64,000 nt of DNA from Rhizobium sp. 9140 (GTDB lineage Bacteria > Pseudomonadota > Alphaproteobacteria > Rhizobiales > Rhizobiaceae). Of this stretch, positions 18,255-25,965 are shown one piece after another. The notes under the pieces are model-generated. The model did not search any database. It worked only from the letters and a program-made list of their open reading frames with translations, and was not told where the DNA came from. Position numbers and translations under genes: made by a program. The stretch covers positions 2,669,501 to 2,733,500 of the forward strand of contig NZ_FJUR01000001.1 in assembly GCF_900067135.1 (NCBI RefSeq), written 5' to 3'. How positions within the stretch are numbered: the first letter of the stretch is position 1; each line of letters opens with the position of its first letter.

Positions 18255-18368
18255 ACGACATCATCCGCTGACCACCTTCAAGCCTGCGAGGGGCGACCCG
18301 CAACAGGTATCGAGGACCGGTGACGGCGGCACCCGGACATTGCGTTCGAGGCCGTCAGGTAGAAACGG

Positions 18369-18413
18369 CGATGCCGCCTGTCAAGCGCGCAAGAGCGGCG
18401 TCAGGCGGCATCG
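18369..18413 (-). terminator. intra-operon hairpin between acpXL and fabZXL
   Basis: A perfect 12-bp inverted repeat (CGATGCCGCCTG at 18369-18380, complement at 18402-18413) with a 21-nt spacer lies 28 bp after the acpXL stop. On the minus strand it is followed by CCGTTTCT, a weak T tail. It may partly terminate or stabilise the acpXL message so that the carrier protein is made in excess of the enzymes. Regulation is inferred. Confidence 0.6.
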
Positions 18414-18440
18414 CGGAACGGGTGCAGTTGGAAAGGCCGA

Positions 18441-18719
18441 TCAGGCCTTGGCAGCGCGCAGTTCGTCGATCTTGGCGCAGAGGTTCTTCAGAACGAAGTA
18501 TTCCTCGGTCGAGGCCTTGCCTTCGTTGACGTCCTGCGTCCACTTTTCCAGCGGAATCTTGATGCCGAATTCCTTGTCGATCGCAAACACGATGTCGAGG
18601 AAATCGAGGCTGTCGATGCCCAGATCGTCGATCGTGTGGCTTTCCGGCGTGATCGTCTCGCGATCGATCTCGCTGGTTTCTGCAATGATATCGGCGACCT
18701 TGTCGAATGTGGCTGTCAC
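18441..18719 (-). CDS. acpXL: acyl carrier protein AcpXL
   Basis: The 92-residue carrier protein has the phosphopantetheine attachment Ser in [18 protein letters not shown]. It is longer than housekeeping AcpP (about 77 residues), as known for AcpXL, which carries the growing very-long-chain acyl group that is moved to lipid A. Its place at the head of fabZXL-fabF2XL-fabF1XL-adh2XL-lpxXL makes the identity secure. A promoter with consensus-like spacing lies immediately upstream. Confidence 0.95.
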   Translation of the reverse strand: MTATFDKVADIIAETSEIDRETITPESHTIDDLGIDSLDFLDIVFAIDKEFGIKIPLEKWTQDVNEGKASTEEYFVLKNLCAKIDELRAAKA

Positions 18720-18737
18720 GCGCGGACCTCTTTGAAT

Positions 18738-18783
18738 GGCAAGTTTTGCCGAAGCTATAGGGTAACTGCGCGCGAAAAGCCAA
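18738..18783 (-). promoter_or_regulatory. acpXL promoter with palindrome at the start site
   Basis: On the minus strand, TTGGCT (18783-18778) and CTATAG (18760-18755) are separated by exactly 17 bp, a good housekeeping promoter. Immediately downstream is the inverted repeat GGCAA-AAC-TTGCC (18750-18738), which would overlap the transcription start and could be an operator. The acpXL ATG follows at 18719. Confidence 0.6.
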
Positions 18784-18855
18784 TGGCCTTCCGGCCATGC
18801 AGGGATTTTTGCGCCGCCCTGTTGCCGAAAGGACCGCGTTGCAGCATGGGCGACG

Positions 18856-19296
18856 TCAATCGGCGATGACGATGCGCGTGTTCTTCAATCCCGCCTGGCT
18901 CGCCAACGTAAAGAACGCCGCCGCATTTCGGGGATGCAACCGCACGCAGCCATGCGATGCGGGTCGCCCGAGTCTCTTCAGATCAAAGGTCGCGTGGACG
19001 GCATAACCGCCGTTGAAGAAGACGGCGAAGGGCATGGGCGCATCGTTGTATTTTCGCGAACGGTGATTGCGGGAGAGCCATTTCGCGCTCCAGCTGCCCT
19101 GCGGTGTGACATAGCCCCGGCGCGCCGTGGAAACCTGCCACTGGTGCAGAACGATCCCGTTCTCGCTGACCGTCATCGTCTGGCTGGAAAGGCTGATGCG
19201 GGCGACGAGCGTCGCGGCGCTTGCCGTGCTCGGCATCACAGCGATCGCCATGGTCATGCACGATACCGCCACAGCGGCGAGAAAAAAACGACGCAT
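18856..19296 (-). CDS. L,D-transpeptidase (YkuD domain)
   Basis: The 146-residue exported protein has a signal peptide (residues 1-28, ending STASAA) followed by a single YkuD catalytic domain. The catalytic motif is complete: [20 protein letters not shown], with His, the SHGC Cys and Arg. Such enzymes make 3-3 peptidoglycan cross-links or attach proteins to peptidoglycan in the periplasm. It is a minimal form, one of many usually present in rhizobia. It is transcribed alone upstream of no obvious partner. Confidence 0.9.
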   Translation of the reverse strand: MRRFFLAAVAVSCMTMAIAVMPSTASAATLVARISLSSQTMTVSENGIVLHQWQVSTARRGYVTPQGSWSAKWLSRNHRSRKYNDAPMPFAVFFNGGYAVHATFDLKRLGRPASHGCVRLHPRNAAAFFTLASQAGLKNTRIVIAD

Positions 19297-19397
19297 CCGA
19301 TCCCCCTGGCGTACCGCAACGGTACGATGTCCCCACTGCGGAGGATACTACTCCAGGGAGGACGGAGAAAGACTTAAACAGCAGTGGAAACAGAGCG

Positions 19398-20372
19398 TTA
19401 AAATAAGTTCTGACATAAGGCTGCGGAAACCACCGCAGCCAGCGCCAGCGTGCAGGCGGCATGGAAGACCCTGACGCCGCGAAAGATATCGTCCACCGTG
19501 GCGACCGGCCGACCGGCGGCATTCATCATCGGCTCTTCCACCCGGCCGCCGGCGTAAAGGCGGGGGCCGGCGAGTTGAAGGTTGAGCGCGCCTGCCATAG
19601 CCGCCTCGGGCCAGCCGGAATTAGGTGACCGGTGAAGCCCCTGATCCCGCAGGGCGACGGAGAGCGCATCCCGCCCTGCCCGCTGGCCAAGCCGCCACCA
19701 TGCTCCACATGCAATTAGCAGCATGGAAAGCCGCGCGGCCGGGAGGTTTGCGACATCGTCCAATCGTGCCGACGCCCGGCCGAAGTGGAGATAACGCTCC
19801 GTCTTGTGGCCGATCATCGAATCGGCCGTGTTGAGCATTTTGTAGGCGAAGAGCCCTGGAAGCCCAGAGATCGCATACCAGAAGAGCGGCGCCACGACCC
19901 CGTCCGAAAAGTTCTCGGCCAGGCTCTCGATGGCGGCGCGGCAGACGCCCGCTTCGTCGAGGCTTTCGGGATCGCGCCCGACGATCATTGCGACCGCCCG
20001 CCTTCCGCCCGCAAGCCCGCCCTCGCGCAGGCCGGTGGCGACGCGCAGGACGTGATCGGACAGGCTCTTTTGCGCGAGGAAGATCGCGACGATCAGGGCC
20101 TCGACCACGGCGCCGGCAAGGCCGAGCGACGACAGCGCGAGATGGATGAGCAGGCCAATCGCGGCGGACAGCAGAAGAAGCGCTGATATCGCCACCACAC
20201 CGCGTCGGCGAAGCTGCGGCCCGCTGAGATGTCGCCGGTTCAGCCTTCGTTCACAGGCGCCAATGGCTTTGCCGAACAGGACGACGGGATGCGGCAGGCG
20301 GCGCCAGAGCCAGTCGGGATCGCCGACGATACGGTCTATTGCAAGACCGGCTGCGAGAATAACGAGATGCAT
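19398..20372 (-). CDS. cobD: adenosylcobinamide-phosphate synthase CobD (CbiB family)
   Basis: The 324-residue integral membrane protein attaches the aminopropanol arm to adenosylcobyric acid. It starts MHLVILAAGLAIDRIVGDP, with the family GDPxxxxHPV motif (VGDPDWLWRRLPHPVVLFG), ESLAENFSDGVVAPLFWY and LNTADSMIGHKTERY. Its ATG overlaps the cobC stop. It is the last gene of the cobE-A-B-C-D operon. A frame extending much further upstream is only the antisense-free continuation through cobC and is not coding. Confidence 0.93.
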   Translation of the reverse strand: MHLVILAAGLAIDRIVGDPDWLWRRLPHPVVLFGKAIGACERRLNRRHLSGPQLRRRGVVAISALLLLSAAIGLLIHLALSSLGLAGAVVEALIVAIFLAQKSLSDHVLRVATGLREGGLAGGRRAVAMIVGRDPESLDEAGVCRAAIESLAENFSDGVVAPLFWYAISGLPGLFAYKMLNTADSMIGHKTERYLHFGRASARLDDVANLPAARLSMLLIACGAWWRLGQRAGRDALSVALRDQGLHRSPNSGWPEAAMAGALNLQLAGPRLYAGGRVEEPMMNAAGRPVATVDDIFRGVRVFHAACTLALAAVVSAALCQNLF

Positions 20373-21373
20373 CAGGCGGCAACCTCGCGAAGCGCGTCGA
20401 GCAACCGGATGTCGGATGCGGGATCCGGCGTGAGGCCTAGCCGCACCCAGCGGGGTGCGTAGTCGAAGCTGCGCGTGAGGATATGCCGCTCGCCAAGGGC
20501 GTGCCGAAGGGCGGCGCCATCGGCGACCTCGATGAGCGCGAACAGATGCGTGCCGCCCGCCGTGCGGACGCCGGCCTCCGACAGAACGCCGTCCAGCCCG
20601 GCCTTGCGCTCGGCGATCCGCGACCGCAAGCCGTCGATATCGCCCCGAAACAGATGCTCTGCGACCGCCAGCGCCGGCCCGGACACGGCCCAGGGGCCAA
20701 GCGCCGTGGCCAGGGCCTCCAGCACGGCGGGCGCAGCCATGACGAAGCCGAGGCGGATGCCGGCATATCCGAAGACCTTGCCGAAGGAGCGGAAGACGAT
20801 GAGGCCGGGATGGGCGAACGCCTCGGCGGCGACACTGTTGCCTGACATCCCGTCGCCGAAAGCTTCGTCCACGACCAGCCGTCCGCCCTGCGCCGCCATG
20901 CGGTCTGCGAGATCCAGCAGCGTATCGCGCGGCAGCAGGCGTCCCGTCGGGTTGTTCGGATTGACGATGACGGCAAGACCGTGATCGGGGCGAAGTTCGC
21001 CGATATCCGCAATCGGATCGACCGCGAAACCGGCGAGCGACAGCACCCCCTGATACTCGCCATAGGTCGGCCCGAGAATCGCGACAGGCCGGCCCGGCGC
21101 GGCGAGAGCGGGCAATTGCTGGATGACGGACTGCGTCCCCGGCACGGCCAGCGGCCGCAGCGAACCGGTGCCGTAGAAAGCGGCAGCAGTCATTTCGGTC
21201 CGGTGCACGAGGTCCGCATCCGGCAGACGGTGCCAAGCGGATGCGGGAATGTCCGGAAGCGGCGGTGGGCAGGGGTTGATTCCGGTGGAAAGATCCAGCC
21301 AGTCCGCCGCTATACCGCCATATTCCGCCATGGCCCGAGCCAGACCGCCGCCATGCTGGATCGGCGCTGTCAT
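20372..21373 (-). CDS. cobC: threonine-phosphate decarboxylase CobC
   Basis: The 333-residue PLP enzyme decarboxylates L-threonine O-3-phosphate to aminopropanol phosphate for CobD. It begins with the family signature HGGGLARAMAEYGG and DLSTGINPCPPPLP. The aminotransferase core includes VIVNPNNPTGRLLP, VVDEAFGD and the PLP Lys in VFRSFGKVFGYAGIRLG. Overlaps of a few bases at both ends with cobB and cobD indicate a tight operon. Confidence 0.93.
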   Translation of the reverse strand: MTAPIQHGGGLARAMAEYGGIAADWLDLSTGINPCPPPLPDIPASAWHRLPDADLVHRTEMTAAAFYGTGSLRPLAVPGTQSVIQQLPALAAPGRPVAILGPTYGEYQGVLSLAGFAVDPIADIGELRPDHGLAVIVNPNNPTGRLLPRDTLLDLADRMAAQGGRLVVDEAFGDGMSGNSVAAEAFAHPGLIVFRSFGKVFGYAGIRLGFVMAAPAVLEALATALGPWAVSGPALAVAEHLFRGDIDGLRSRIAERKAGLDGVLSEAGVRTAGGTHLFALIEVADGAALRHALGERHILTRSFDYAPRWVRLGLTPDPASDIRLLDALREVAA

Positions 21374-22695
21374 GCGGGCTCCGTGGTGATGTGTTCCGGC
21401 GCGCGGTCGATGAGGTGCATGAAGGAGCCGGCGACCGTTCCGGCGCTGAGGCCAGCCGTACCGAGCGAGGCACCCGTGGCATCCTCGACCGCAAACAGGG
21501 GTGCCGCGTCACCTTCCGAGACGATCGTCGCGTAGTGGAATTCATGCGCCATCATCGGCTTGAAAGCGCCCGTTTCATCCAGCGGCCGGATGCGACGGTA
21601 ACCGAGATGCCGGCGTCGTTCGGCAAAGCTGGTGGTTAGCGGCAGGAGGCCGAGCATCGGGTGGCGCTTGCCCGACGCATCGATAAGCCCCTCGCCGAGC
21701 GTCATATAGCCACCGCACTCGCCGAAGATCCGCGCCTCTCGTGCGGCCGCAGCCCGCATGCCGGCACGGAAGGTTCCGGCCGCCGACAACGTCTCCGCAT
21801 GCAGTTCCGGATAGCCGCCGGGCAGGTAGACGGCATCGGCATCGTCCGCCGGCGCCTCGTTGGCCAGCGGCGAGAAGAAAGAGAGAGAAGCACCCGCTAC
21901 GTGCCATCCGTCCAGCAGGTGCTGATAGGCGAAGGCAAATGCGACGTCGCGCGCAATCGCGATTCGCGACCCGAGCGGGTCGAGCGCCACGACCTGCCCT
22001 GTGGGCGACCGAACCGGACGGGCCTGCGCACCGAGCGCCACCAGCGCGGCGAGATCGCAACCCGCCTCGACCGCGTCGGCCGCATGGTCGATGAAGAGAT
22101 CGAGGCCGCCATGTTCACCGGCCTGAACGAGGCCGAGATGCCGCTCGGGCAAGGCGAGGCCGGGATCGCGACCGATCACGCCGAGTACGGGCATATCGAT
22201 AGACGCCAGTGCGCCGCGCAGCATGGCTTCGTGCTTCGGACTGCCGACCTTGTTGAGGATGACGCCGGCGAGTCGCACATCGGCGCGGAAGCGGGCATAG
22301 CCGGACACGAGCGCCGCCACGGACTGTGCCATCCGGCCGCAATCCACCACCAGCACGACCGGCAGACCCAGAGACGCCGCAAGATCGGCCGGCGCGCCGG
22401 TGCCATCCAGCGCCGCATCGAACAGGCCCATCATGGCCTCGACGACCAGAAGGCGGCCACCGTCCCGCGCGCGGAAGGCCTGCGCATCGAGCAGAGCGGG
22501 ACGCATGGCCCAGGGATCGTAATTGACGCAGGCGATGCCGCAGGCCGCCGTGTGGAAGGCGGGATCGATGTAATCCGGCCCCGCCTTACCCGGAGACACG
22601 GCAACGCCGCGCCGGCTGAGGGCGCGCAACAGGCCGAGGGTAATGGTGGTCTTGCCGGAACCGGAGGACGGGGCGGCGATCAGGATACCGCTCAT
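21370..22695 (-). CDS. cobB: hydrogenobyrinic acid a,c-diamide synthase CobB
   Basis: The 441-residue ATP- and glutamine-dependent amidase converts hydrogenobyrinic acid to its a,c-diamide. It has the P-loop APSSGSGKTTITLGLLRAL, the VSPGKAGPDYIDPAFH segment, and a C-terminal class-I glutamine amidotransferase domain with YLPGGYPEL and the nucleophile Cys in FGECGGYM, ending with His in MAHEFHYA. It overlaps cobA by four bases. Confidence 0.94.
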   Translation of the reverse strand: MSGILIAAPSSGSGKTTITLGLLRALSRRGVAVSPGKAGPDYIDPAFHTAACGIACVNYDPWAMRPALLDAQAFRARDGGRLLVVEAMMGLFDAALDGTGAPADLAASLGLPVVLVVDCGRMAQSVAALVSGYARFRADVRLAGVILNKVGSPKHEAMLRGALASIDMPVLGVIGRDPGLALPERHLGLVQAGEHGGLDLFIDHAADAVEAGCDLAALVALGAQARPVRSPTGQVVALDPLGSRIAIARDVAFAFAYQHLLDGWHVAGASLSFFSPLANEAPADDADAVYLPGGYPELHAETLSAAGTFRAGMRAAAAREARIFGECGGYMTLGEGLIDASGKRHPMLGLLPLTTSFAERRRHLGYRRIRPLDETGAFKPMMAHEFHYATIVSEGDAAPLFAVEDATGASLGTAGLSAGTVAGSFMHLIDRAPEHITTEPA

Positions 22696-23513
22696 GCCGA
22701 GTATTCCTTCGTCAGCACCCCATCGGCCTGCGCGGAGCCGAGCCAGTCGAGGACGGAGCGCAGCCGCACGACCTCGCCGAGAACGACGATGGCCGGGGGC
22801 GAGACGCCGGCCGCGGCGGCATCGGCGGCGGCCTGGCCGAGCGTCGTTTCGAGAACCGACTGGCGGGACGTGGCGGCATTGCTGACGAAGGCCAGCGGCT
22901 CGTCCGGCGCGCGGCCGGCGGCCAGCAGGTTCGCGGTGATTTCACGGATGTGCTTCATCGCCATATACATGACGATGACCGGCGACCCCTTGGCGACGCT
23001 TGCCCAATCGACGCGATCCGGCACGAGACCCGAGGAATCATGGCCGGTGAGAAAGGTGACGACATGGGTGATATCGCGGTGGGTGACGGGGATGCCGGCA
23101 TAGGCGAGACCGCCAATACCCGCAGTAATGCCGGGTACGACCCGGAAGGGAATGCCGTGCTCGACCAGCACCAGCGCCTCTTCGCCCCCGCGACCGAACA
23201 CGAAGGGATCGCCACCCTTCAGCCGCAGCACGCGTTTGCCCTCCTGCGCGAGAGCCACGAGGCGCAGCGAGATGTCGCGCTGCTTCGGCGAGGGCTTGCC
23301 GCCGCGCTTGCCGGCGAATTCCAGAACGGCGCCGGGCCGCGCAAGAGACAGGCAGGCGGCATCCACCAGCGCATCATGCACGATCACATCCGCCTGCCGC
23401 AGGGCGTTGACCGCATGCAGCGTCAGCAGGCCAGGATCGCCCGGCCCCGCCCCGACCAGCCAGACCGCGCCGGGCGCCATCAGCGGCAGGCCTTCGAAGG
23501 GGAAAACGCTCAT
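22692..23513 (-). CDS. cobA: uroporphyrinogen-III C-methyltransferase CobA
   Basis: The 273-residue SAM-dependent methyltransferase makes precorrin-2, the entry to corrin synthesis. Signature motifs are VWLVGAGPGDPGLLTLHA, VIVHDALV, RLKGGDPFVFGRGGEEA and VVPGITAGIGGLAYAGIP. There is no CysG-type dehydrogenase fusion, so it is dedicated to cobalamin rather than siroheme. It overlaps cobE and cobB by four bases each. Confidence 0.95.
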   Translation of the reverse strand: MSVFPFEGLPLMAPGAVWLVGAGPGDPGLLTLHAVNALRQADVIVHDALVDAACLSLARPGAVLEFAGKRGGKPSPKQRDISLRLVALAQEGKRVLRLKGGDPFVFGRGGEEALVLVEHGIPFRVVPGITAGIGGLAYAGIPVTHRDITHVVTFLTGHDSSGLVPDRVDWASVAKGSPVIVMYMAMKHIREITANLLAAGRAPDEPLAFVSNAATSRQSVLETTLGQAAADAAAAGVSPPAIVVLGEVVRLRSVLDWLGSAQADGVLTKEYSA

Positions 23514-24007
23514 CCCGCCAACTCCAGGGCTGCAAAGGATGAATCATTCTGGGAAGCTGTCGCCAAACCAGTTGAAGACGCGGCGGCAAACAGCTGTTTC
23601 GAAAAGGTTTCCACGACGGCAGCGGTCGCCTGTCGAGACGCGCGCTTTGCCACCACGAGCCGCCCGCCGATACCGGCAGCGGCAAGGGCGGATGCCTCCG
23701 CAACGCTGTGGCATCCGGTCAGGCGGAAAACGTCCGCCGACGGCGTCACGATGCGCGGCGTCTCCTCTTCCAGCCGGGTGGCGTTGAATGTCAGGAGCGG
23801 AACCGCGAAAGCATCGGCAATGGCAAGGATGGCGGGCTCCGTGGCGCGGGCATCGAGCGAGGCGACGGCGTGGAGTGGCAGTGCGGGATAGCCGGCCTCC
23901 GCCAGCACGGCCCGCGCGAGATCGAGCACCTCGGCGGCGGATGACCCCGGCCGGCAGCCGAGGCCGAGAACAAGCCCGCACCCCGTCGTCTCACCGCTCA
24001 TCGTCAT
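23510..24007 (-). CDS. cobE: cobalamin biosynthesis protein CobE
   Basis: The 165-residue protein is related to the C-terminal half of CbiG: LVLGLGCRPGSSAAEVLDLARAVL at the start, LHAVASLDARATEPAIL, and a late SVAEASALAAAG segment. Its precise role in the aerobic pathway is not established. The start at 24007 has GGAGAG seven bases upstream; a second ATG lies two codons later. It appears to be the first gene of the cobE-A-B-C-D operon, although an open frame upstream ends exactly at this ATG (see findings). Confidence 0.85.
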   Translation of the reverse strand: MTMSGETTGCGLVLGLGCRPGSSAAEVLDLARAVLAEAGYPALPLHAVASLDARATEPAILAIADAFAVPLLTFNATRLEEETPRIVTPSADVFRLTGCHSVAEASALAAAGIGGRLVVAKRASRQATAAVVETFSKQLFAAASSTGLATASQNDSSFAALELAG

Positions 24008-24534
24008 TCCACGCTCTCCGCTGCACGCCACCTGCGCCTGAAAAGGCCGGACAGGAAGCCGCGTTCCAGATCCCGCAGCGATGCGGCGGTCGATACCGAC
24101 ACCGCAGGCCATGGTCGCGCAGACGCCGAGCGGCTGGGGATCTCTCCCCGGCCGAGGCCTCGACAGCTCCGGCATGAGCCCCCGATCAGGGTCGGCCGCA
24201 CCGGACGCGTTTTCAGCCCGAACCGGGCGCCGTCGCATTCGGGGTCTTTTACAAGAGATTTGCGCAGATCGGAATTGCTTATGAAGACGCCATGACAAAA
24301 TCCGCCCTTTCGGTTCCCGCAGCAACGGTCGAGCGCGCGATGCGAGACGGGTTGCGGGACCGGATGCGAAAGGAAAGACCGGGAACACGGCGCAAGCATA
24401 CCCGTCACCGGCATCCTGCCTCCCCGCCGGCCCTTTCCTTTGTCCGCCGGCTCTGCCAAAGAGCGTCTGCGCCTGCGCCCGGAGCGCGCGCTTCCCGGAA
24501 CACCCTCTGCCGGCGACACGGCCCAAGGTCCATC
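24008..24534. other. gene-poor stretch between cobE and the TSUP gene
   Basis: This 527-bp region between divergent genes has no clear protein-coding signal. A minus-strand frame through it ends in a TGA that overlaps the cobE ATG (last residues FRRRWRAAESVE), but it lacks a recognisable start or domain. GC-rich short repeats of GGTTCCC and GGGAAC are present near 24318-24400. I looked for a cobalamin box and did not find a convincing one. It should hold the promoters for both operons. Confidence 0.4.
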
Positions 24535-25320
24535 GTGCACGATCTCGCGTTTCATCTGCTCCTTTTCCTTTTCCTTGCAGCGTTCGTCGCCGGCTTCATC
24601 GACAGCATCGCTGGCGGCGGCGGCATGATCACCGTGCCGGCCATGCTGCTGGCCGGCCTGCCGCCGCTGGAAACGCTCGGCACCAACAAGCTCCAGTCGC
24701 TGTTCGGCTCGGGCTCGGCCAGTCTTGCCTATGCCAGAGCCGGCCATGTGAACCTGAAGAGCCAGCTGCCGATGGCGCTCCTGTCGCTTGCCGGCGGCGG
24801 GATCGGCGCCATGGTGGCGACCGTGGTTCCCGGCGATGTGCTGCGCGCCGTGCTGCCGTTCCTGCTCATCGGCATCGCGCTCTACTTCGCGCTGAAGCCG
24901 AACGTGGCGGATCTCGACCGCGCCCAGCGCATCACGCCCTTCGTGTTCGGCCTCACCATCGTGCCTGCCATCGGCTTTTACGACGGCATCTTCGGCCCCG
25001 GCACCGGCTCCTTCTTCATGCTGGCCTTCATTGCGCTTGCCGGCTTCGGCGTCCTCAAGGCGACGGCGCATACCAAGCTCCTCAATTTCGGCTCCAATAT
25101 CGGCGGCTTCCTCGTGCTGGCCTGGTATGGCGTCGTGCTGTGGAAGGTCGGGCTGATGATGGGCGTCGGGCAGTTTGCCGGTGCGCAGGTCGGCTCGCGC
25201 TTCGCCATGAAGCGCGGCGCCAAAATCATCAAGCCGCTGCTGGTCGTCACCTGCATCGCACTCGCCATACGCCTGCTCGCCGATCCGATGAATCCGGTTC
25301 GGGTCTGGCTGGGAATCTAA
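24535..25320 (+). CDS. TSUP family (TauE/SafE, DUF81) membrane permease
   Basis: The 261-residue integral membrane protein has the family pattern of two repeated four-helix halves: FVAGFIDSIAGGGGMITVP and GFYDGIFGPGTGSFFMLAF. Family members move sulfur-containing anions or other small anions. Its position inside the cobalamin locus raises the possibility of a role in cobalt or cobalamin-precursor movement, but nothing in the protein shows this. The start is a GTG at 24535 with AAGG six bases upstream; an upstream extension to 24292 is Arg-rich and probably not translated. Its stop codon overlaps that of the convergent cobO. Confidence 0.88.
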   Translation: MHDLAFHLLLFLFLAAFVAGFIDSIAGGGGMITVPAMLLAGLPPLETLGTNKLQSLFGSGSASLAYARAGHVNLKSQLPMALLSLAGGGIGAMVATVVPGDVLRAVLPFLLIGIALYFALKPNVADLDRAQRITPFVFGLTIVPAIGFYDGIFGPGTGSFFMLAFIALAGFGVLKATAHTKLLNFGSNIGGFLVLAWYGVVLWKVGLMMGVGQFAGAQVGSRFAMKRGAKIIKPLLVVTCIALAIRLLADPMNPVRVWLGI

Positions 25321-25946
25321 TACTCGACGCCCACCTGTGCCTTGATGCCCGAGCGGAACGGGTGCTTGACGAGTTCCATCTCGGTCACAAGGTCAGCGAT
25401 TTCGATCAGTTCCTCGCGCGCATTGCGGCCGGTCAGCACCACATGCGTCATTGGCGGCTTTTCCTCCCGCAGGAACTGCACGACCTCGTGGATATCGATG
25501 TAGTCGTATCGCAGGGCGATGTTGATCTCGTCCAGCAGGACCATCGAATTGGCAGGATCGCGGATCAGTTCCTTGGAGGTTTCCCACGCCTTCTGCGCCA
25601 TCGCCACATCTCGGGCGCGATCCTGCGTTTCCCATGTGAAGCCTTCGCCAAGCGTGTAGAAACGGCAGAGATGCTGGAAATGCGTCTCGATCAGCGTCCG
25701 CTCCCCCGTCTCCCATCCACCCTTGATGTACTGCACGACGGCGGACGGCATGCCGTGGGCGATGTGGCGGAAGATCATGCCGAAGCCGGCGGTGGTCTTG
25801 CCCTTGCCCTTGCCGGTGTGGACCATGATGAGGCCTTTGCCGTCGGTCTTCGTCGCCATGATCTTTTCGCGTGCGACCTTCTTCTTCGCCATCTTCATGG
25901 CGTGACGCTCCAGATCGACCTCGGCGGCCGGTGTTTCCTCGGTCAT
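25317..25946 (-). CDS. cobO: cob(I)yrinic acid a,c-diamide adenosyltransferase CobO
   Basis: The 209-residue enzyme adds the adenosyl group to the cobalt of corrinoids. It shows the P-loop MVHTGKGKGKTTAGFGM, then YIKGGWETGERTLIE, LLDEINIALRYDYID and VLTGRNAREELIEIADLVTEM, all typical of the CobA/CobO type. The N-terminal 40 residues are Lys-rich and variable. It lies 19 bp after cobN and is the last gene of the riboswitch-controlled operon. Confidence 0.95.
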   Translation of the reverse strand: MTEETPAAEVDLERHAMKMAKKKVAREKIMATKTDGKGLIMVHTGKGKGKTTAGFGMIFRHIAHGMPSAVVQYIKGGWETGERTLIETHFQHLCRFYTLGEGFTWETQDRARDVAMAQKAWETSKELIRDPANSMVLLDEINIALRYDYIDIHEVVQFLREEKPPMTHVVLTGRNAREELIEIADLVTEMELVKHPFRSGIKAQVGVEY

Positions 25947-25965
25947 ATCTCGTCCCTTGGGGTTC

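Noticed and set aside
19309..19325. GTACC-N5-GGTAC inverted repeat upstream of the L,D-transpeptidase gene
   Set aside because: Only five-base arms with no neighbouring promoter element; too likely by chance in GC-rich DNA.
24318..24440. Possible cobalamin riboswitch upstream of the TSUP or cobE gene
   Set aside because: GGTTCCC and GGGAAC are present, but no B12 box, GCCACTG or ACTGTA elements could be placed in order on either strand.
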